Shown: positions 47,480 through 60,642, counted from the stretch's first letter. The stretch is 64,000 bases of DNA from Bedellia somnulentella (GCA_963576735.1 OY755176.1:19949423-20013422); one strand, 5' to 3'. Notes: generated by a model not told the origin, from the sequence alone. Program-made: numbers and translations.

Positions 47480-47670
47480 TGTGTGGGCAGTATCAGTTTA
47501 GAATAACACTACACCATTTCTTCCCATGGGTGTTTGTAAGAGGCGGCTAAAGGGATTAGGGCTTTGTAAGTGATTTTTCATCACCGAAACCATTATTTTC
47601 CCCACACAACTTCTAAAAGTGACATCCCTTCTAGGGATATATAGCCGTGAGTATATGTACGTATGTTAAT
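47480..47670 (+). repeat. family A repeat with internal deletion
   Basis: From GCTGTGTGGGCAGTATCAGT to GCCGTGAGTATATGTACG; the GGGCGATGCGGTTGGAGAC block is missing. Confidence 0.75.
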
Positions 47671-47870
47671 TTTAAATAACTTGAGGAAAACCTACATAAA
47701 ATACTCACCATCAAAGGTACGACGAAGATTTCCATTCAAAAAGAGGTGATAAGTATTTAACTCATCACCTACAAATTAATTTAAAGCTTAAGTTGCCTCG
47801 TTCCACACCCACAAAAAGATATTCAGTAGTGTTATTTAGAACCAATACTACACGGCACAAGGAAAATTGA

Positions 47871-49332
47871 TGTTAATTCATGTAATGGAGAATCTTAATA
47901 ATCACACTCATCGATAAGAAGGACCTTTCAATTGCTCAAGCGTAAAGGAAAAGTGTATTATTTAGGAAGTTAAAAGTTTGTCCTAACATGTACATATTGT
48001 AAATATGTTGGCAGTTTATGATATGAATTTGACTGGATTTTATTCTGAAGATGTGTAAAGTTTGTGATAATGTAATTAAAAACCTTATTTCATAAGCATC
48101 TATAATGTTGTATACTTTGACAAAAAGCTGAGTTACAAAACCCAAGAGAAGCTCCTTCTATATTATTTTAAAAAGCCTGAGATTGGATCGGCTAGATATT
48201 ATAATTATTATCATATAATTAAAACTGTTTCAGTCTTTAAGCTCTTGAATACAGTTTCAAATGGCAAGAAATTTAAAGTTCGCTGTTCAAATTTCGCTCT
48301 TGTAGCCAAACTCTTAAAGTTGTAATCCAAACTAAATCTGTTGATGAAATGCTAAAAGCCGCTTACATTGCTTTAGTTTTGTTTTGACAATATTGAGTTT
48401 CGGAAGTTTATGCATTGGTAGGAATAACAGCCTTGGGCTTAATAGTTTCAAGATCGATTTTCCCGTGCTGAGTTTGTATGTAAATGCAATTTCGGTTTCC
48501 CGCAGAGTCCAAGTGATCATAACAAATCACGCAGACATTCGGAGACGCTAAAGTGTTTAAAATTTAATTTCGTAGTCAATATTATAATAGCGCTTATACT
48601 GATACGTCTAAACTGATGATGAGGTACCAAAATAAGACATTAGCTAGAGTTATAACATTAGTTATTCAGGTGTATTAAAATAGATTTTTCATTAGGATAA
48701 TACCATATAGATGAAAATATATTCAGCAAGCAAGGCATCAAATAATGGCTCGCAATATCAAAACGTAGAGTTTGTACATTTATAAAGCAGTGAATAGTAA
48801 ACTTGTTATCTTTTGTTGTTTTGTTTTTTATTATTTTGATATTTTGTTGTAGCTTTTGATGCTTTCAGTATTTATGTTACTCCGGGCAAAAAAAGGTCTG
48901 AAAGTAAAATATACTTTTATTACACATAAATGTAGAGTTGTGTGTCAGTATTTTTTAATTTATTGTAAGAGTTCTTATATTTTTATTAATCATCGAAATG
49001 TTCTAATGCAAGCTGACAAAGCAATCACTTTGTGAACACATTTTCATCAAACAGACGAATTTCGTAAAATATCTTTGCAATATAAGGAAAAAATGTTTAA
49101 AAAGGTTGGGTTCTGTAAACGAGTGGCCGCAGGTGCGCCGGATAGGGCAGCGAGCCGTTCTGTGAAGGTCGTGAGGATGCTTGTAAGCCTCTACCTTCGG
49201 TTAGTCGCACATACATTACATAGGGTTCGTATAATTATATCCTTTGTTTCTCTTAAGTTGGTTGGGTCGATTTATATTATACATTTAAAAGAAAATATTA
49301 ATATAAGAGAATGTATGAAAGAGAGGTCCATA
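47871..49332. other. no recognisable feature
   Basis: AT-rich; frames of 60-70 codons here have no family resemblance. Confidence 0.4.
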
Positions 49333-49432
49333 TATTATACATACTCATATATTATACATATACTCAAGCCGTTAGTTCCCATTGGGGTAGGCAGATACTA
49401 CCGATCGCCACTTTGTACAATCATGGCAAACC
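49333..49432 (-). mobile_element. LINE 3' terminus (family E)
   Basis: On the minus strand: TGTACAAAGTGGCGATCGGT, CTGCCTACCCCAATGGGAAC, TAACGGCTTGAGTATATGTA, a clean copy of the family E end. Confidence 0.8.
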
Positions 49433-50454
49433 AAATAATATCTTAGTTTATATTTATCTTAAAAACAAAAACACTTTCGTTCGAAGTAATTTAAATATAG
49501 GTATTTGTCAAATCTATTAGTATTCGTTGCAGCGCTCCTTCTTTCCTTCACAGAGCGCGATGAAAAACTCCAGCAGAACGCAAATCACAAATTAAAATGT
49601 TGAATATGATAGCCTTATGATAATGTCGATTTAAATATTATTATTATTACTAATTAAAGACTTTTTTCGTGCGTAAGTGTTTTTATAATAATATTATTTA
49701 CTAAAAAGAAATACTCGGTTTCTTAGCACAGCAGAAATTATGGCCAAAAAAACGGTTTTGAAAGTGAATATGTTTGTTCTTTATTTATTTATAACAATGC
49801 TGTAAACATGTTTATATAAAGAAAACCATACTTTTGTTTTGACAATATACCAGACCCATTATACTACACTAAATTTATAAAAAAGAAAGATCTTCCATGA
49901 TTTAGAACTACCAGCATGTGCTAGGCCGAGCTACTACTAGATTGTGTATGCTATTTCCTTTGTTTTGAACAGACATAGATATTCTTAAATTTGTCTTAAA
50001 ATATACTTACATGCCATGCATTAAGTTCAACAAATTAACTCTTAGATTATCTCCTGAACCTCAAAGATATAACACAAGATTAGTGTTTAAAATACACATA
50101 ACACTAATTTGGACATGTATTGAAATTTTGGATGAACGATAGGTGGTAAACACTCCCGATAAATAATACCAGGTACATGTGTCTTTAATTATATTTTAAA
50201 AATACACAGTATTGTCAAGGTATTATACTCTAAAGTGACAGAACAACTTAAAGACGATATAACAACGAAAGTTTCACACACGAGTTCAAGTCGCAAGTTC
50301 GCAACACTATAAATTGACATTTTCACCGACAAATGATAATATAATGGCTGCTGGAGCAGCAAAGAATCAAAATACAGAACCGATACACTATTATAATTGA
50401 ATTAATTCAAACATTAAAATGCCTCCGAAATGTCAAAAATAGAAAAGAATTTAT

Positions 50455-50550
50455 TGACGAATATAGATGAAGCTCGAGACGTTTGCCAGGGTCGTACAAA
50501 GTGTCGGTCGATAGTCTCTGCCTACCCCAATGAGAACTAACGGTGAAATA
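50455..50550 (+). mobile_element. LINE 3' terminus (family E)
   Basis: Encodes NIDEARDVCQGRTKCRSIVS followed by AYPNEN and stop, then AACGGTGAAATACATGTATT. Confidence 0.8.
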
Positions 50551-50585
50551 CATGTATTTGTAAAAGAAACCAAACCTTTTTGTTA

Positions 50586-50884
50586 TAATACATACATACA
50601 TACATATAATTACGGCTGTAAATCCCTAGAAGGGGTAGCCAGAGCTAAGGAATTAGGAATTCCGCAGCCACTTTTGGAAATGTAAATATGAAGTTTGTTG
50701 GTCTCCAACCGCATCGCCCAAAAATCCCTAAAAAGCCCCAATACCGTTAGTCGCCACTTACGTACACCCACCGGAAGAAATGGGGTAATGCTATACTAAG
50801 CCAAAATGGCCAAAATGATAGCCGACCTCCGATAGGAGATGGCACCCAAAGAAGAAAAAATTCTAAGCCGACACTACACAGCAT
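50586..50884 (-). repeat. family A repeat with a 60-bp insertion
   Basis: Near-complete reverse copy, interrupted at 50803-50862. Confidence 0.88.
50803..50862 (+). mobile_element. ultra-short LINE 3' insertion
   Basis: Sixty bases ending CCCAAAGAAGAAAAAA, flanked by CTAAGCC at 50796-50802 and 50863-50869. The flanking bases are family A sequence. The tail and duplication fit a severely 5'-truncated LINE insertion. Confidence 0.6.
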
Positions 50885-50965
50885 CATTATCAGCAATCTT
50901 TGTCATAATAAGGAACAAAAATAAAGTGTCCAATATTTATTATAAAAAAACTAATTATACCAGAG

Positions 50966-52370
50966 CACAGTGGTACCGCCGCCATACAAGGGCGGTCATA
51001 AATACCTTACTCTCTTAATTTGCATTTTTTTTGGGTTAATCAATAAAATAACGTTAAAGATTGTATACTAATGATGTATTTAATTGTTAGAAGTAAATAA
51101 AGAAGTCAAAAAAATAAAATAAATAGGTATAAAAATATTAGTTTATTTCTAATGATAACTACGAAATATCTACTTTTTGGTATTAATAAAATTGTCAATT
51201 TACTATTTTTACCATAAAAAAATACATTATAAGTATTTTTATTTTAAACTTACAGCTAAGTATACATGCATCTCTTACTAAACTGAAAAAAAGTACTACA
51301 AATAAATTGGAATATAAATCAAACTTTTAATAGATGTAACACTTCTTTAGACATAACACTTTTCTTCTGACGGGGGAGTTTTCGAAGGCCAGTAATAAAT
51401 GGATCCAAACTGAGTAAAAGTCTATTTAGCAAATCCGAATTACTAACTTCTCTTGACATCTTGCGCGTGTGATCTCGTCTGAAGGACTTATAGAATTTAT
51501 TGTTTGATTCAACTGCCTCTTCAGATAACTCCCCGAACAATACTAAGACGTGTTGCGCTACCTGAGCCCCGTGAATGAGCACTTTGTGGACGGAAGCTGG
51601 AAGGTTCAACCACGAATATTCATGAATCAAAAGACGCGCGGTTTCTAATTCATATTTCTCGAAAATTACTTAAAATATGTTTATGTTTCTGTGCAACTGT
51701 TCCGCCATGTTCCAATAGCCATACCTAAAATAAATGCATCCTTGTAAATGTACATTTAATCGTATGACCTGGGAAGAAAAGTTAAAACTGTTGTATCAGG
51801 TTTTGGTAATTTGCTAATTTTGAGTCTACGCAGTAGTCTTTAAGAACTCGTAGAAGCTAGATAGGCAGCTCTTGGCGGCTGAATGTTTTTGTATTCGAAA
51901 GAAGACACTTCAATCTTAAAATTGTACTATGTGAGAACCATTGACGATATCTGACATACTCTTAAAACTTTAGGATAAGTCAAAATAATGTTTATTTTTA
52001 TACAAAATATTGTGGTACATTAGAAGGGACAAACATGTTCTAATATGACAGATAACGGTTTAAAATGTACCTGAATTGTAATACATACCTTGTTTTTGGA
52101 AATCCATATCCCGGAAGTCACTCACAAACGATGCAATTCTGAAAATTCACTACCGCATAAACAATGTTCTAATGAGTCACTGATAACGGCGAGCATAAGG
52201 GTAAGATGCTTTCACTTTGAGGGTCAAAAGCAAATTGTTCTCAAATGAAAAGGGTGACATATTTATACTTTTTGGATAGCTTGTTTATCGGTTTATCGGT
52301 AAAAACAATAAAATGAATAGTATTTGATAGTCGACTTTATCGATTAATGGCCTATGGCGGTACCACTGTG
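50966..52370 (-). mobile_element. DNA transposon T2, 1405 bp
   Basis: Perfect 15-bp TIRs CACAGTGGTACCGCC (50966-50980) and its complement (52356-52370), with CAGAG target duplications at 50961-50965 and 52371-52375. It holds part of a transposase-like gene on the minus strand. Too short for a complete element of most superfamilies, so probably internally deleted. Confidence 0.82.
51319..51760 (-). pseudogene. T2 transposase-like fragment
   Basis: The open part (51319-51630) reads LIHEYSWLNLPASVHKVLIH, GAQVAQHVLVLFGELSEEAV, ESNNKFYKSFRRDHTRKMSR and NSDLLNRLLLSLDPFITGLR. I recall similar C-terminal blocks (GELSEEA..RNK..R..HTRK.SR....D.. LL..SDP) in uncharacterised insect proteins associated with repeats, but cannot name a domain. 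About 30 more codons are readable upstream to about 51720 in another frame (AEQLHRNINIF). No catalytic acidic residues can be pointed to. Its position between intact TIRs supports a transposase origin. Confidence 0.6.
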
Positions 52371-52610
52371 CAGAGGACCAAACTTGCATTATTCATTTGA
52401 ACTCGGTGAATAAAATTGTGTAAGTACACACATATATTATCTAAAAGTGTATTATTGAATCACATTTTTTGAAAATTACTATATTTTTAACCGAAAGTGA
52501 ACGCTAGCAAGTGGACTTCCAGTTCTTACTCTTTTTTTTTCAATACCTGACAAAAACATTTCACGTCACACTAAAGCACTTGAATACACAAATTCATTTA
52601 AACATAAATT

Positions 52611-52850
52611 TTTTAACCGACTTCAAAAAAAGGAGTGTTCTCAATTCGACCGGTATATTTTTTTTTTTTTTTTTTATGTTTGTTCGCCGATTGCTTTGCC
52701 ATTTATGAACCGATTTTGATTATTATTTTTTTATTCGAAAGAAGATACTCCCGGATTGGTACCATGATGAGGATATCAGGGTCTGATGATGGGATCCTGG
52801 AGAAATCAAGGGGAACCCTCAAATTTTATAGGCAAATGTACCGCGTTTTA
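52611..52850 (+). repeat. dispersed lepidopteran repeat, partial
   Basis: AACCGACTTCAAAAAAAGGA, a run of T, then TATGTTTGTTCGCCGATTGC and GAACCGATTTTGATTATT. I recognise this as a very common moth and butterfly repeat but not its class. Confidence 0.55.
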
Positions 52851-52862
52851 CATATTTTCTGA

Positions 52863-54529
52863 ACTTATATTGGCATTTGCTTCATAAAATCATATTGTTA
52901 TGCTGCTGAGCTGATGATAGAAGGTGTGGATCCTCAATCACTAGGTATTAGGAAACAGTTCTTTCCACATTCTATATAGATTTATACTCCTCTTCGCTGC
53001 TATTTATCTCTGATTATTACAATCTAAAAAATATTATATCGTACAAAAATCAATTTACCCTACAACTACAAGGTACCCTACATTTTACATGTATATGAAG
53101 TGCGAAATACATACTTCTTATTATCAATAATCATCGAGACTGGCACCGGCTCACAAATTAATTTAAGAGAATTGTAATATTTAGGTAGGTTGAACTGACG
53201 CGTGTGGAATAAAGAAATTGCTAAGGTATCAATCACAGTACTCACATTCAATTAAAAAACTTATTTCGTACTTTTTAGTACTAGATTGTTTATAGTTAGT
53301 AATAATAATTTTACTTTTTAAATAACGGATATTTTCTAAATATTTCAAGTATTTGACAGCTCTTTAGCAGCAAAATAAAGTAATGTGGGAGTCATGTTAG
53401 AGCGCACACTACTGCGGACTCAAACGCACATAGCAGCGTCTCACTCATATTCCTACATCGCGGAGTGTAAATGTTTTTCGAGTTAAGCATAGATACAAAT
53501 TATAAGTTGGTACACAGCAGGGTGTACTGGCCAGTATATCTTTGCTGTTTCCACAGTAACGTTTGTACTTAATTATTTCAATCAGTTCGTCATAACTATC
53601 GAATAAAAGTGTTAATAAATGTTAGTACTGAACTTTACCCATCTACACAGGAATCCCGTCTTTAGTCTTTGGTATCTAGTATCGGAATGCGAAAACTTCC
53701 AAAGTTAGCAACTATCAAGAATAATGGAGCATTCGAGAATATCATATGTACATTATCAATACCAATGACGTTTAACTATTATTTCATGCCATAAATAGAA
53801 AAAAATGCTCGTTATATCCGGTAGACGAAAATTACCCAATGTTTTTTGTACAGTGTTCATTTGAATCATAACTGACTTTTATATCAACTCTATTGGATAC
53901 TACAAATTAATGTTTATCAATCGCACTATTTTTAAAGCATTTACATAACTAAATAGACAATTAAACATAAATCTCCAATCAACCCATTTTCGCATAGGGA
54001 AACTTCCGTTACTAAACAGTAAAAAATTATAGTTTTTTATATCATATTTACGTTTTCTAAACCGTCACAACATACGACATCTCTGCCACCGCCCAAACAT
54101 CTCCGCGCTCCGAGCAAGCCAATAAAGCTCAACTAAGAACTAATACAAATCTTATTTCATTGTGTAAATAAAAGTATAAGCAAAGTGCGAAAGTTGTATT
54201 TATCATTATGACCTCCATTTTTATTGGAAAATAGTTCCACATACCAAGTAATACAGTTAACAATTGAGTGACACGGCGCCGTTGCGTGCCACACGATACA
54301 TTGCGTGCTGGCAAACGAACTCTGCAAATTGTAATGGATACAAAGAAGGGTTGGTATTTGAACACGAGAAAATTGCGAGATATGTTTGAGATGACTACTA
54401 CATTTGAGATTTCGTCGTAATTTCATTTTCCGTAAATAATAATTCACGCTTTGCATTAGAAGCGGGACAAGCTGTTGATCAACGTAAGATAATATAAGAT
54501 AGGTCAAGTTGTTTAAGCTGTGTACTCAT
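52863..54529. other. no recognisable feature
   Basis: No protein-like frame or shared repeat. Confidence 0.4.
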
Positions 54530-54757
54530 ACTCACGGCTATAATTTATATAAGAAGTAACTAAACATTGAAATCTAAAATTGCTTTGCCATTTCCGAGTT
54601 TGAGAGTGTAATGTAAGGAGAAAAAAGCTCATACCATATCTGTGCGGCGGCGGCTCAATAATTACTTGCACACTCTGTATTTATTTTGTGACCTTAAGCG
54701 TCAACCATAGGAAGAGATGAGGTAGTGTTGTTCTCTGAGCTGAAACTACACAGTTAA
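54530..54757 (-). repeat. family A repeat, degraded
   Basis: Ends ACTCACGGCTATAATT and AGCTGAAACTACACAG with eroded middle. Confidence 0.55.
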
Positions 54758-55444
54758 TTTACATGCAACGACAAATATATACGAAGCACGAAACTTTGAT
54801 GTATTTGAATACATAAAATGAGGTAATTAGGAAGTTAAAATACGGAGGAAATACTGCCAACTGAATTTATTAACTTAACGTCTAAATGGTCCAGTAGTGA
54901 CAGTTTGTCTGCAACTCGCGTCATACGAGTGCTAGAACTAGAGCAGTGTTGTTCAAACTTTTTTCATTACGCGTATCGTTTCCTTGAAATGTAAACTTTG
55001 CAACGAAACATTGGCTTAGCCGACTGCTAATATAGCGGGGTGCAGCCGGACGCTTGCAAGAGTATTTTTATATATTTTACAGTATTTTTTATTTGTTTGT
55101 TAATTCTCAATTTTTCACTGGAATCTCAATTTATTAAACATTCAGTGGAACGACAAGATGATACTGAGGTTGTAGTGGCAGGTATTAAAGTTGATGTGAA
55201 GATCCTCGTACGAGGCTTTGATCTAGCGCTAGACTTGACATGAAGTGAAAATATATAGGTAAAAATAATACAGATATTAATAAAAGAAATGCCAGAACGC
55301 TAATAACGCAAACCCTTCTTATGTTGAAGATTGTTGCTTCATCTCGACCGTTTCTTAATGCGATTGGGTTTTAATGCATATAATTCGTACGTTGTTAAGA
55401 AGTTTAATTTTTAAACAGTTTGTGTAATGTTGCAATAATATTGA

Positions 55445-55708
55445 AATACATACATACATACATACATACATATACTCACGGCTATATTTCCCTAGAAGGG
55501 GTAGCCAGAGCTAAGGAATTATAAATTCCTCAGCCACTTTTGGAAGTTGAGTGGGGAAAAGATGGTAAAAATAAAGGTTTTTGGTGATGGGTCTCCAACC
55601 GCATCGCCCAAAAATCCAATAAAATGCCCCAATACCCTTAGTCGCCTCTTACGACACTCTTGGGTGGAAAGGGGTAGCGACATTCTAAGCCGGCACTACA
55701 CGGCTAAT
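55445..55708 (-). repeat. family A repeat, full length
   Basis: Six CATA units, near-consensus body of the CCACGGGTGTC subfamily, ending CCGGCACTACACGGC. Confidence 0.9.
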
Positions 55709-55967
55709 AATAATAAATTTTACAAATAAAATAAATACAAGTACGCAGCAATGTTGGGAACGCTGGTCCAAAACAATGCGCAACGTATTTCTAAGCACAA
55801 GTTTGTAAACAACAGTATGAACCAACTTTTCAATTGAAAATGCTTCGCCGTCGTAGTTTTAATAGCGCTCGATGTATTACACACAGCACTACTCATAGTT
55901 ATGTTTCTCACTTGCAACCCAGTTTGACTTTACATGGGTAGCAGACCATATATGACTACATTCAAAA

Positions 55968-56145
55968 TACATACATACATATACTCATGGCTTTAAATCC
56001 CTAGAAGGGGTAGCCAAAGCTCCAGAATAATAAATTCTTCATCCACTTTCGGAAGTTGTGTGGGGAAAAGATTGTCTCCAACCGCATCGCCCAAAAATCA
56101 CTTAAAAAGCCCCAATACCCCTAGCCGCTACTTACGAACATCGTG
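55968..56145 (-). repeat. family A repeat, partly deleted
   Basis: Tail CATACATACATATACTCATG, then GTCTCCAACCGCATCGCCCA and CCCCTAGCCGCTACTTACGA; the 5' end is lost. Confidence 0.82.
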
Positions 56146-56744
56146 TTTTTGTCATGTTAAGTCATTATTGATCAGATACAATAACTCATTTGTTTATGAA
56201 ATTATTTTGAAAGTCGGTCGACGGAGTCGACTCAGGATCTACTTTTGAATCTAATGGAACTTTCAATTACTTTCCCTGTTACTGTAAGTATGTATAGAAG
56301 CTAAAACTAAAGGGCTTCCCTATGAGAGTAGATCTAAAAGTTCATTTGTTAATATTTTAATGTTATTATAGAATAGAATAGAAAACTCTTTATTGTACAT
56401 CACAGATAGAAACATTTTATACACATTATTTATTAACTAGAAGTATAATTGGCGGTCTTATTGCTTAAAGCAATCTCTTCCAGACAACCTTTGAATGGTG
56501 AGATCAGTACGTTAATAAAAACAGTAGGTAGATGGACAAGACATAATGGAATGAGAGTAGCAACTATTTTACATTATTTACAATAAACAAAAACTTTACA
56601 ACTAAACTTATTTCTAGTGAAAAATTAATTAATTATAAATAGTTTGTAATCAACACTAATAAATATAGTTTACACAAATAGAAATACGTATATAAACATA
56701 CATACATATATGTAATGCCTAAATGTCTACTGAGTCATCTATAC

Positions 56745-57059
56745 TCTATACTAATATTATAAAGCTGAAGAGTTTGTTTGTTTGAACGCTAGGATCTCAG
56801 GAACTACCCAATCAAATTGAAAAATTTCAATCTTTTTGTGTTGGATAGTCCATTTATTGAGGAAGGTTTTAGGCTATATATCATCACGCTGCGACCAACA
56901 GGAGCAAACTATCAGCGAATAATGTTGCAAAAACGGGGATAATTATTCATACTAAGGCTTCCGTTGTGTACGCTGCGTAAACGGTTTAAGTTACCCAAAA
57001 AAAATGTAGTAAAGAATTATTTCTCTTTAAATGATCTAAAAAAATGCCCGCGACAGTAT
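56745..57059 (+). mobile_element. Helitron-like element, decayed 3' end
   Basis: Begins TCTATACTAATATTATAAAG and GAGTTTGTTTGTTTGAACGC, a widespread arthropod Helitron start; ends near CCCGCGACAGTATA, where CTAG would be expected. Confidence 0.65.
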
Positions 57060-57377
57060 ATGTCTAACTTTTAAGTTTCACTTACTAAACCATTTTTATG
57101 GTAAATAAATTTGGTCGAATTTAATGCATAATTGCCATAATGTTTTATCAACATAATATTAATCTTTATCCAAATAAATATGTTGTTGATTGAGAGTATT
57201 TAATTGAGAACAAAATTGTCTTTGACATCACTTAATTTAAATAAACATCTTAGAAGATAATACAATTTTAAAATTACTCCGTAACAAAATTTACATGCGT
57301 GCATGAAGCGCAAGACAAGACGCTGCGCTGGTCGGCGAGCGAGGTGACCTGCGCGAGAAGCTTATGTTTAAGCCTAA

Positions 57378-57773
57378 TCCTATTAATATTATAAATGTGA
57401 AAGTTTAGATGTTTGTGAGTTTGTAGCTAAATGAAGATGAATTCACAGTAGGCCTTTAAAATAAAATTTACAGGAAGCCAGATAATGATCTAATTAACAC
57501 AATAGGACAATTTTTATCCCAGAAAAATTAAGAGATCAATAAATTTTCTTTAAAAATGGTTAAATAGACTAACTGACTAAGAATCAATGCTCAGCCGAAA
57601 CTACTATACTTATAAACTTAAAACTTATGAAGTGAAAAAACTGTGAGGACGCTATGAAAAACACCTTTTTTCTCATCGCATGACAGAGACCCTCAACAGG
57701 TCAGTTAAATGTTTCAGTTCGACGACGTGAAAGTCAACACTTTTGACAGTACGAAGTCTGTGGGGTCAGCTAG
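57378..57773 (+). mobile_element. non-autonomous Helitron
   Basis: TCCTATTAATATTATAAATG start after A, GTCAGCTAG end before T, with a weakened GACAG-N8-CTGTG hairpin near the 3' end. Same family as 41319-41601 with a different middle. Confidence 0.82.
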
Positions 57774-59060
57774 TGTAGTTATAAAATCACACATACAAAT
57801 AATAAATTATTATAATTAATGCACACAAATACGCAACATTTTGCTATATATTAGCTAGGTAAAGATTTTTTACCAGATTTTTGAAGATAGGGAAGGTTTT
57901 GGCTTTTCGAACGTGTAAAGGAAGGGCGTTCCACAATTGAACAGCCTATACTGTGAAAGAGGACGAGTAGAAATTAGTGGAATGCGAAGGGATGCTTAAG
58001 AGAAAGTTATTACATGAGCGAAGATTTAGATCGTGAGAAGAAGAGAGAAATTGAAATCGTTCTTTCAGATAACAAGGGATGGAGGGATTAAATAGGATCG
58101 TATAAAGACAGGTAAATAGTATGTAAATTTCGGCGGAGACGAATGGGAAGCCCTTTAAGTTTATTATTTCGGACACATGATAGTATAGGTACTTACGCAA
58201 ACCGAATAAAAATCGAATGCAAAGGTTCTGAAGGCGCTCGAGTTTGTTGAGTTGCTCTTCAGTTAAATCCAGATAGCATGTGTCAGCATAGTCGAGAATT
58301 GCTACTTTTGCAAATTACAGAGAAACAATTATAATCACGGAAAGTTCCACAAAAGACAAGAAAGAGCACTCACTTAATTCCTAACTTTCTGTTACCTCGA
58401 GCGTATCTTTGAAATAGTTTAAGTAGTGCTCCTTAACTACAAGTTTTCTTATAAAAATGCAAATGCAGAGTCACCTTTGAAGTTTTATTTTTATTCATAG
58501 CATATATTGCATTGAACTTGAAAAGTTAAGATACATTGGTTCAATTTATAATTAATTATATAATCCCATCATATAATGCCATTTAATATTGTTCTTTTTT
58601 ATAAAAATGGTTATCATAAAAATAAGCATATCAGCCTAATTAAATTGTCATAATTGTTTTTTAAAAGCTAGCTGATGTTAAAAATCCAGTGGAGTTGATT
58701 TATGCCATTGAATGGCTGTTATCCTTTCTTCAGAATTGTATGCAATATCGTGTGTTTAAATAATTGTGTGATGTTAATACTATCTTCTACTACTAGTGAT
58801 GAAATACTTCAAGATAGCGATTTTTATAAAAAATCGGTTTTGAAATAGATATGAATTGTGTACCTTATCTTAAATCCTAAAGACATCAAAAGGCAAGTTT
58901 ATTTTGTACTATTCTTATGGGTATTCACTTGGCTTATAAATCGCCGCCCCGTGACTCCCCAAAAACCTCCCAAAATAAAACATAGTATATTTATTCTCAT
59001 GTATCTCGACTCCCTTGATTAAAAATGATGATCTCATCCATTGTTTAGCAAACCTCATCC

Positions 59061-59165
59061 CGGAAGCGGGTTGCAAGATTAATTGTGACGTCACGGCCGG
59101 AAGTGACGACGTATGGGGCACCGGAAGTCGGGAGGTAGCAAGATAACGGAAGTCCGAGTGAGGAG
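59061..59165. promoter_or_regulatory. CRE and ETS-type site cluster
   Basis: TGACGTCA at 59086-59093 and four GGAAG cores in similar context (CCGGAAGCGG 59061, CCGGAAGTGA about 59098, CCGGAAGTCG 59121, ACGGAAGTCC about 59147) within 100 bases of a GC-rich island. CCGGAAGT is the ETS-factor consensus. Such clusters mark TATA-less promoters in animals, but I see no exon beside it. Confidence 0.4.
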
Positions 59166-60639
59166 CAGATACTGGCCGGAGGGTGCGATTCAAATGGATA
59201 TTTCAACAAAACCATATTGAATATAGCTGAATATACAGATTAAACTGACAAAAAACTGAATCACAAAATCACTTCGAACCAATTCGGTATGCAAAGTTTT
59301 TTTTTGGTATTTATTAAATATTCTTATTCGATAGTAAACACGAAAATAAAAGACTGATTGGAATATTTTCCATTTAAAATGAGTAATTGTAAAGTTATGA
59401 TTTTTTAAAGATTGTTCAACTTTTGTACTTAATGACGTCATCGATTGATAAAATCACGTAACGACATGCAAATGAAGCGAAATGTTTTATAAAAATGTTG
59501 CTGATTGCAAAACATATCACGAATTTGTGATGTCAAATGAAATTATTACGATATTATACTAAACAAACCTATGATTTTCGATAATTTATTAATAAACTGC
59601 AAAACCGTATGTCTTTGAAACAACATTGAAGGTCAAACACTTTTACAGTTTTTTGATAAAATAACAGTCATCTTAGCTTCAATTGATATAATTTCAAGAA
59701 AATATCGTTTATAACCATAATATCTCGAAATGGTTTTGTAATCAGCATCACTTTAGTAAAACTTTGCATACCGAATTATGTATGTCTTGTTTTTCCTAGA
59801 ATTTACGGTGATCCTACCAATATATTTATTAAAATTGAAATAATGTAAATTCGTAGTTAATTTAGATGATTTCAATTTAGTTTTGGCCGACTTTAGAAAG
59901 TTGAATGCAATACCACATTTATTTTCCAGATGGTAAAGTGTGAAAGATAAGTTAAGATAAGTTTATGTCAGTAAATACTTTAACAAACGAGATAGCAACA
60001 GAGTGCTATTATCATCATATTAAAACTTTACCAATTCGTTTATATGTGTAATATCTATTAATGGTTTGCCCAACCTAATCAGAGTAGTCTGCCGTTTTGT
60101 TTCATGGTTATGAGGAAAACGGTGTTGGGTGTTTTGTTGGATCCGTTCATTGGGCCGTATTTCTATCAGGAAAATTGATTGTGGCTTTTCCTGCTACGTT
60201 ATCTTTAGGTGATAGTGATAAATTCATTAATTATTATTTCGATTACGTAGGTTATTTCTTGTGCTGAATCATATTAACACAAATTATGCCGAATAGTTCA
60301 CCTTTTAATACAAATATTTTCTGAAAGTATGTTTTTAGATAGTACACACTTATATAATTGTGAAGCTTTTATTCGATAACTATTTGTTATTAAGAGAAAA
60401 TACTGGCTAATACCTTTTATGGCTGTAAGTAAAACTTAGTCATGTGTGTTCTCTCACCGTTAATACCATGGCAAATTAATAATATATGTGACATTAGAAA
60501 AGATGCACTGGTGTTACCCTTACTTGTGATTTGAACCCATCCCTCTCTGTATAGTTACCAATTTTAGATAAGATAACGCGTTTTTTTTTTTTTTTAATAG
60601 TTTTTTTCATGCCTCTGTTGGTACCTTAATAAATAAATG
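59166..60639. other. no recognisable feature
   Basis: AT-rich. Contains AATTCGGTATGCAAAGTTTT at about 59281 and its rough complement AAACTTTGCATACCGAATTA at about 59759, an inverted pair that may end a small element. Confidence 0.4.
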
Positions 60640-60642
60640 CAT

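Larger units (their letters stand above)
56370..58312 (-). mobile_element. Jockey-like LINE with two Helitrons inside
   Basis: Minus strand from 58312: AILDYADTCYLDLTEEQLNK, LERLQNLCIRFLFGLRKY, HVSEI, then LFNPSIPCYLKERFQFLSSS, HDLNLRSCNNFLL and AVQLWNALPLHVRKAKTFPI, to about 57848. This is the end of a Jockey-type reverse-transcriptase ORF, with one stop and frame changes. The 3' end AATAAAGAGTTTTCTATTC is at about 56370-56388. Helitrons separate the coding part from the terminus; that they belong to one copy is inference. Confidence 0.7.

Noticed and set aside
54953..54985. hAT-like transposon end CAGTGTTGTTCAAACTTTTT
   Set aside because: No matching inverted end or 8-bp duplication found downstream.
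55040..55243. 67-codon frame with a hydrophobic N-terminus resembling a small membrane protein
   Set aside because: No recognisable family or promoter; hydrophobic runs are common in AT-rich random frames.
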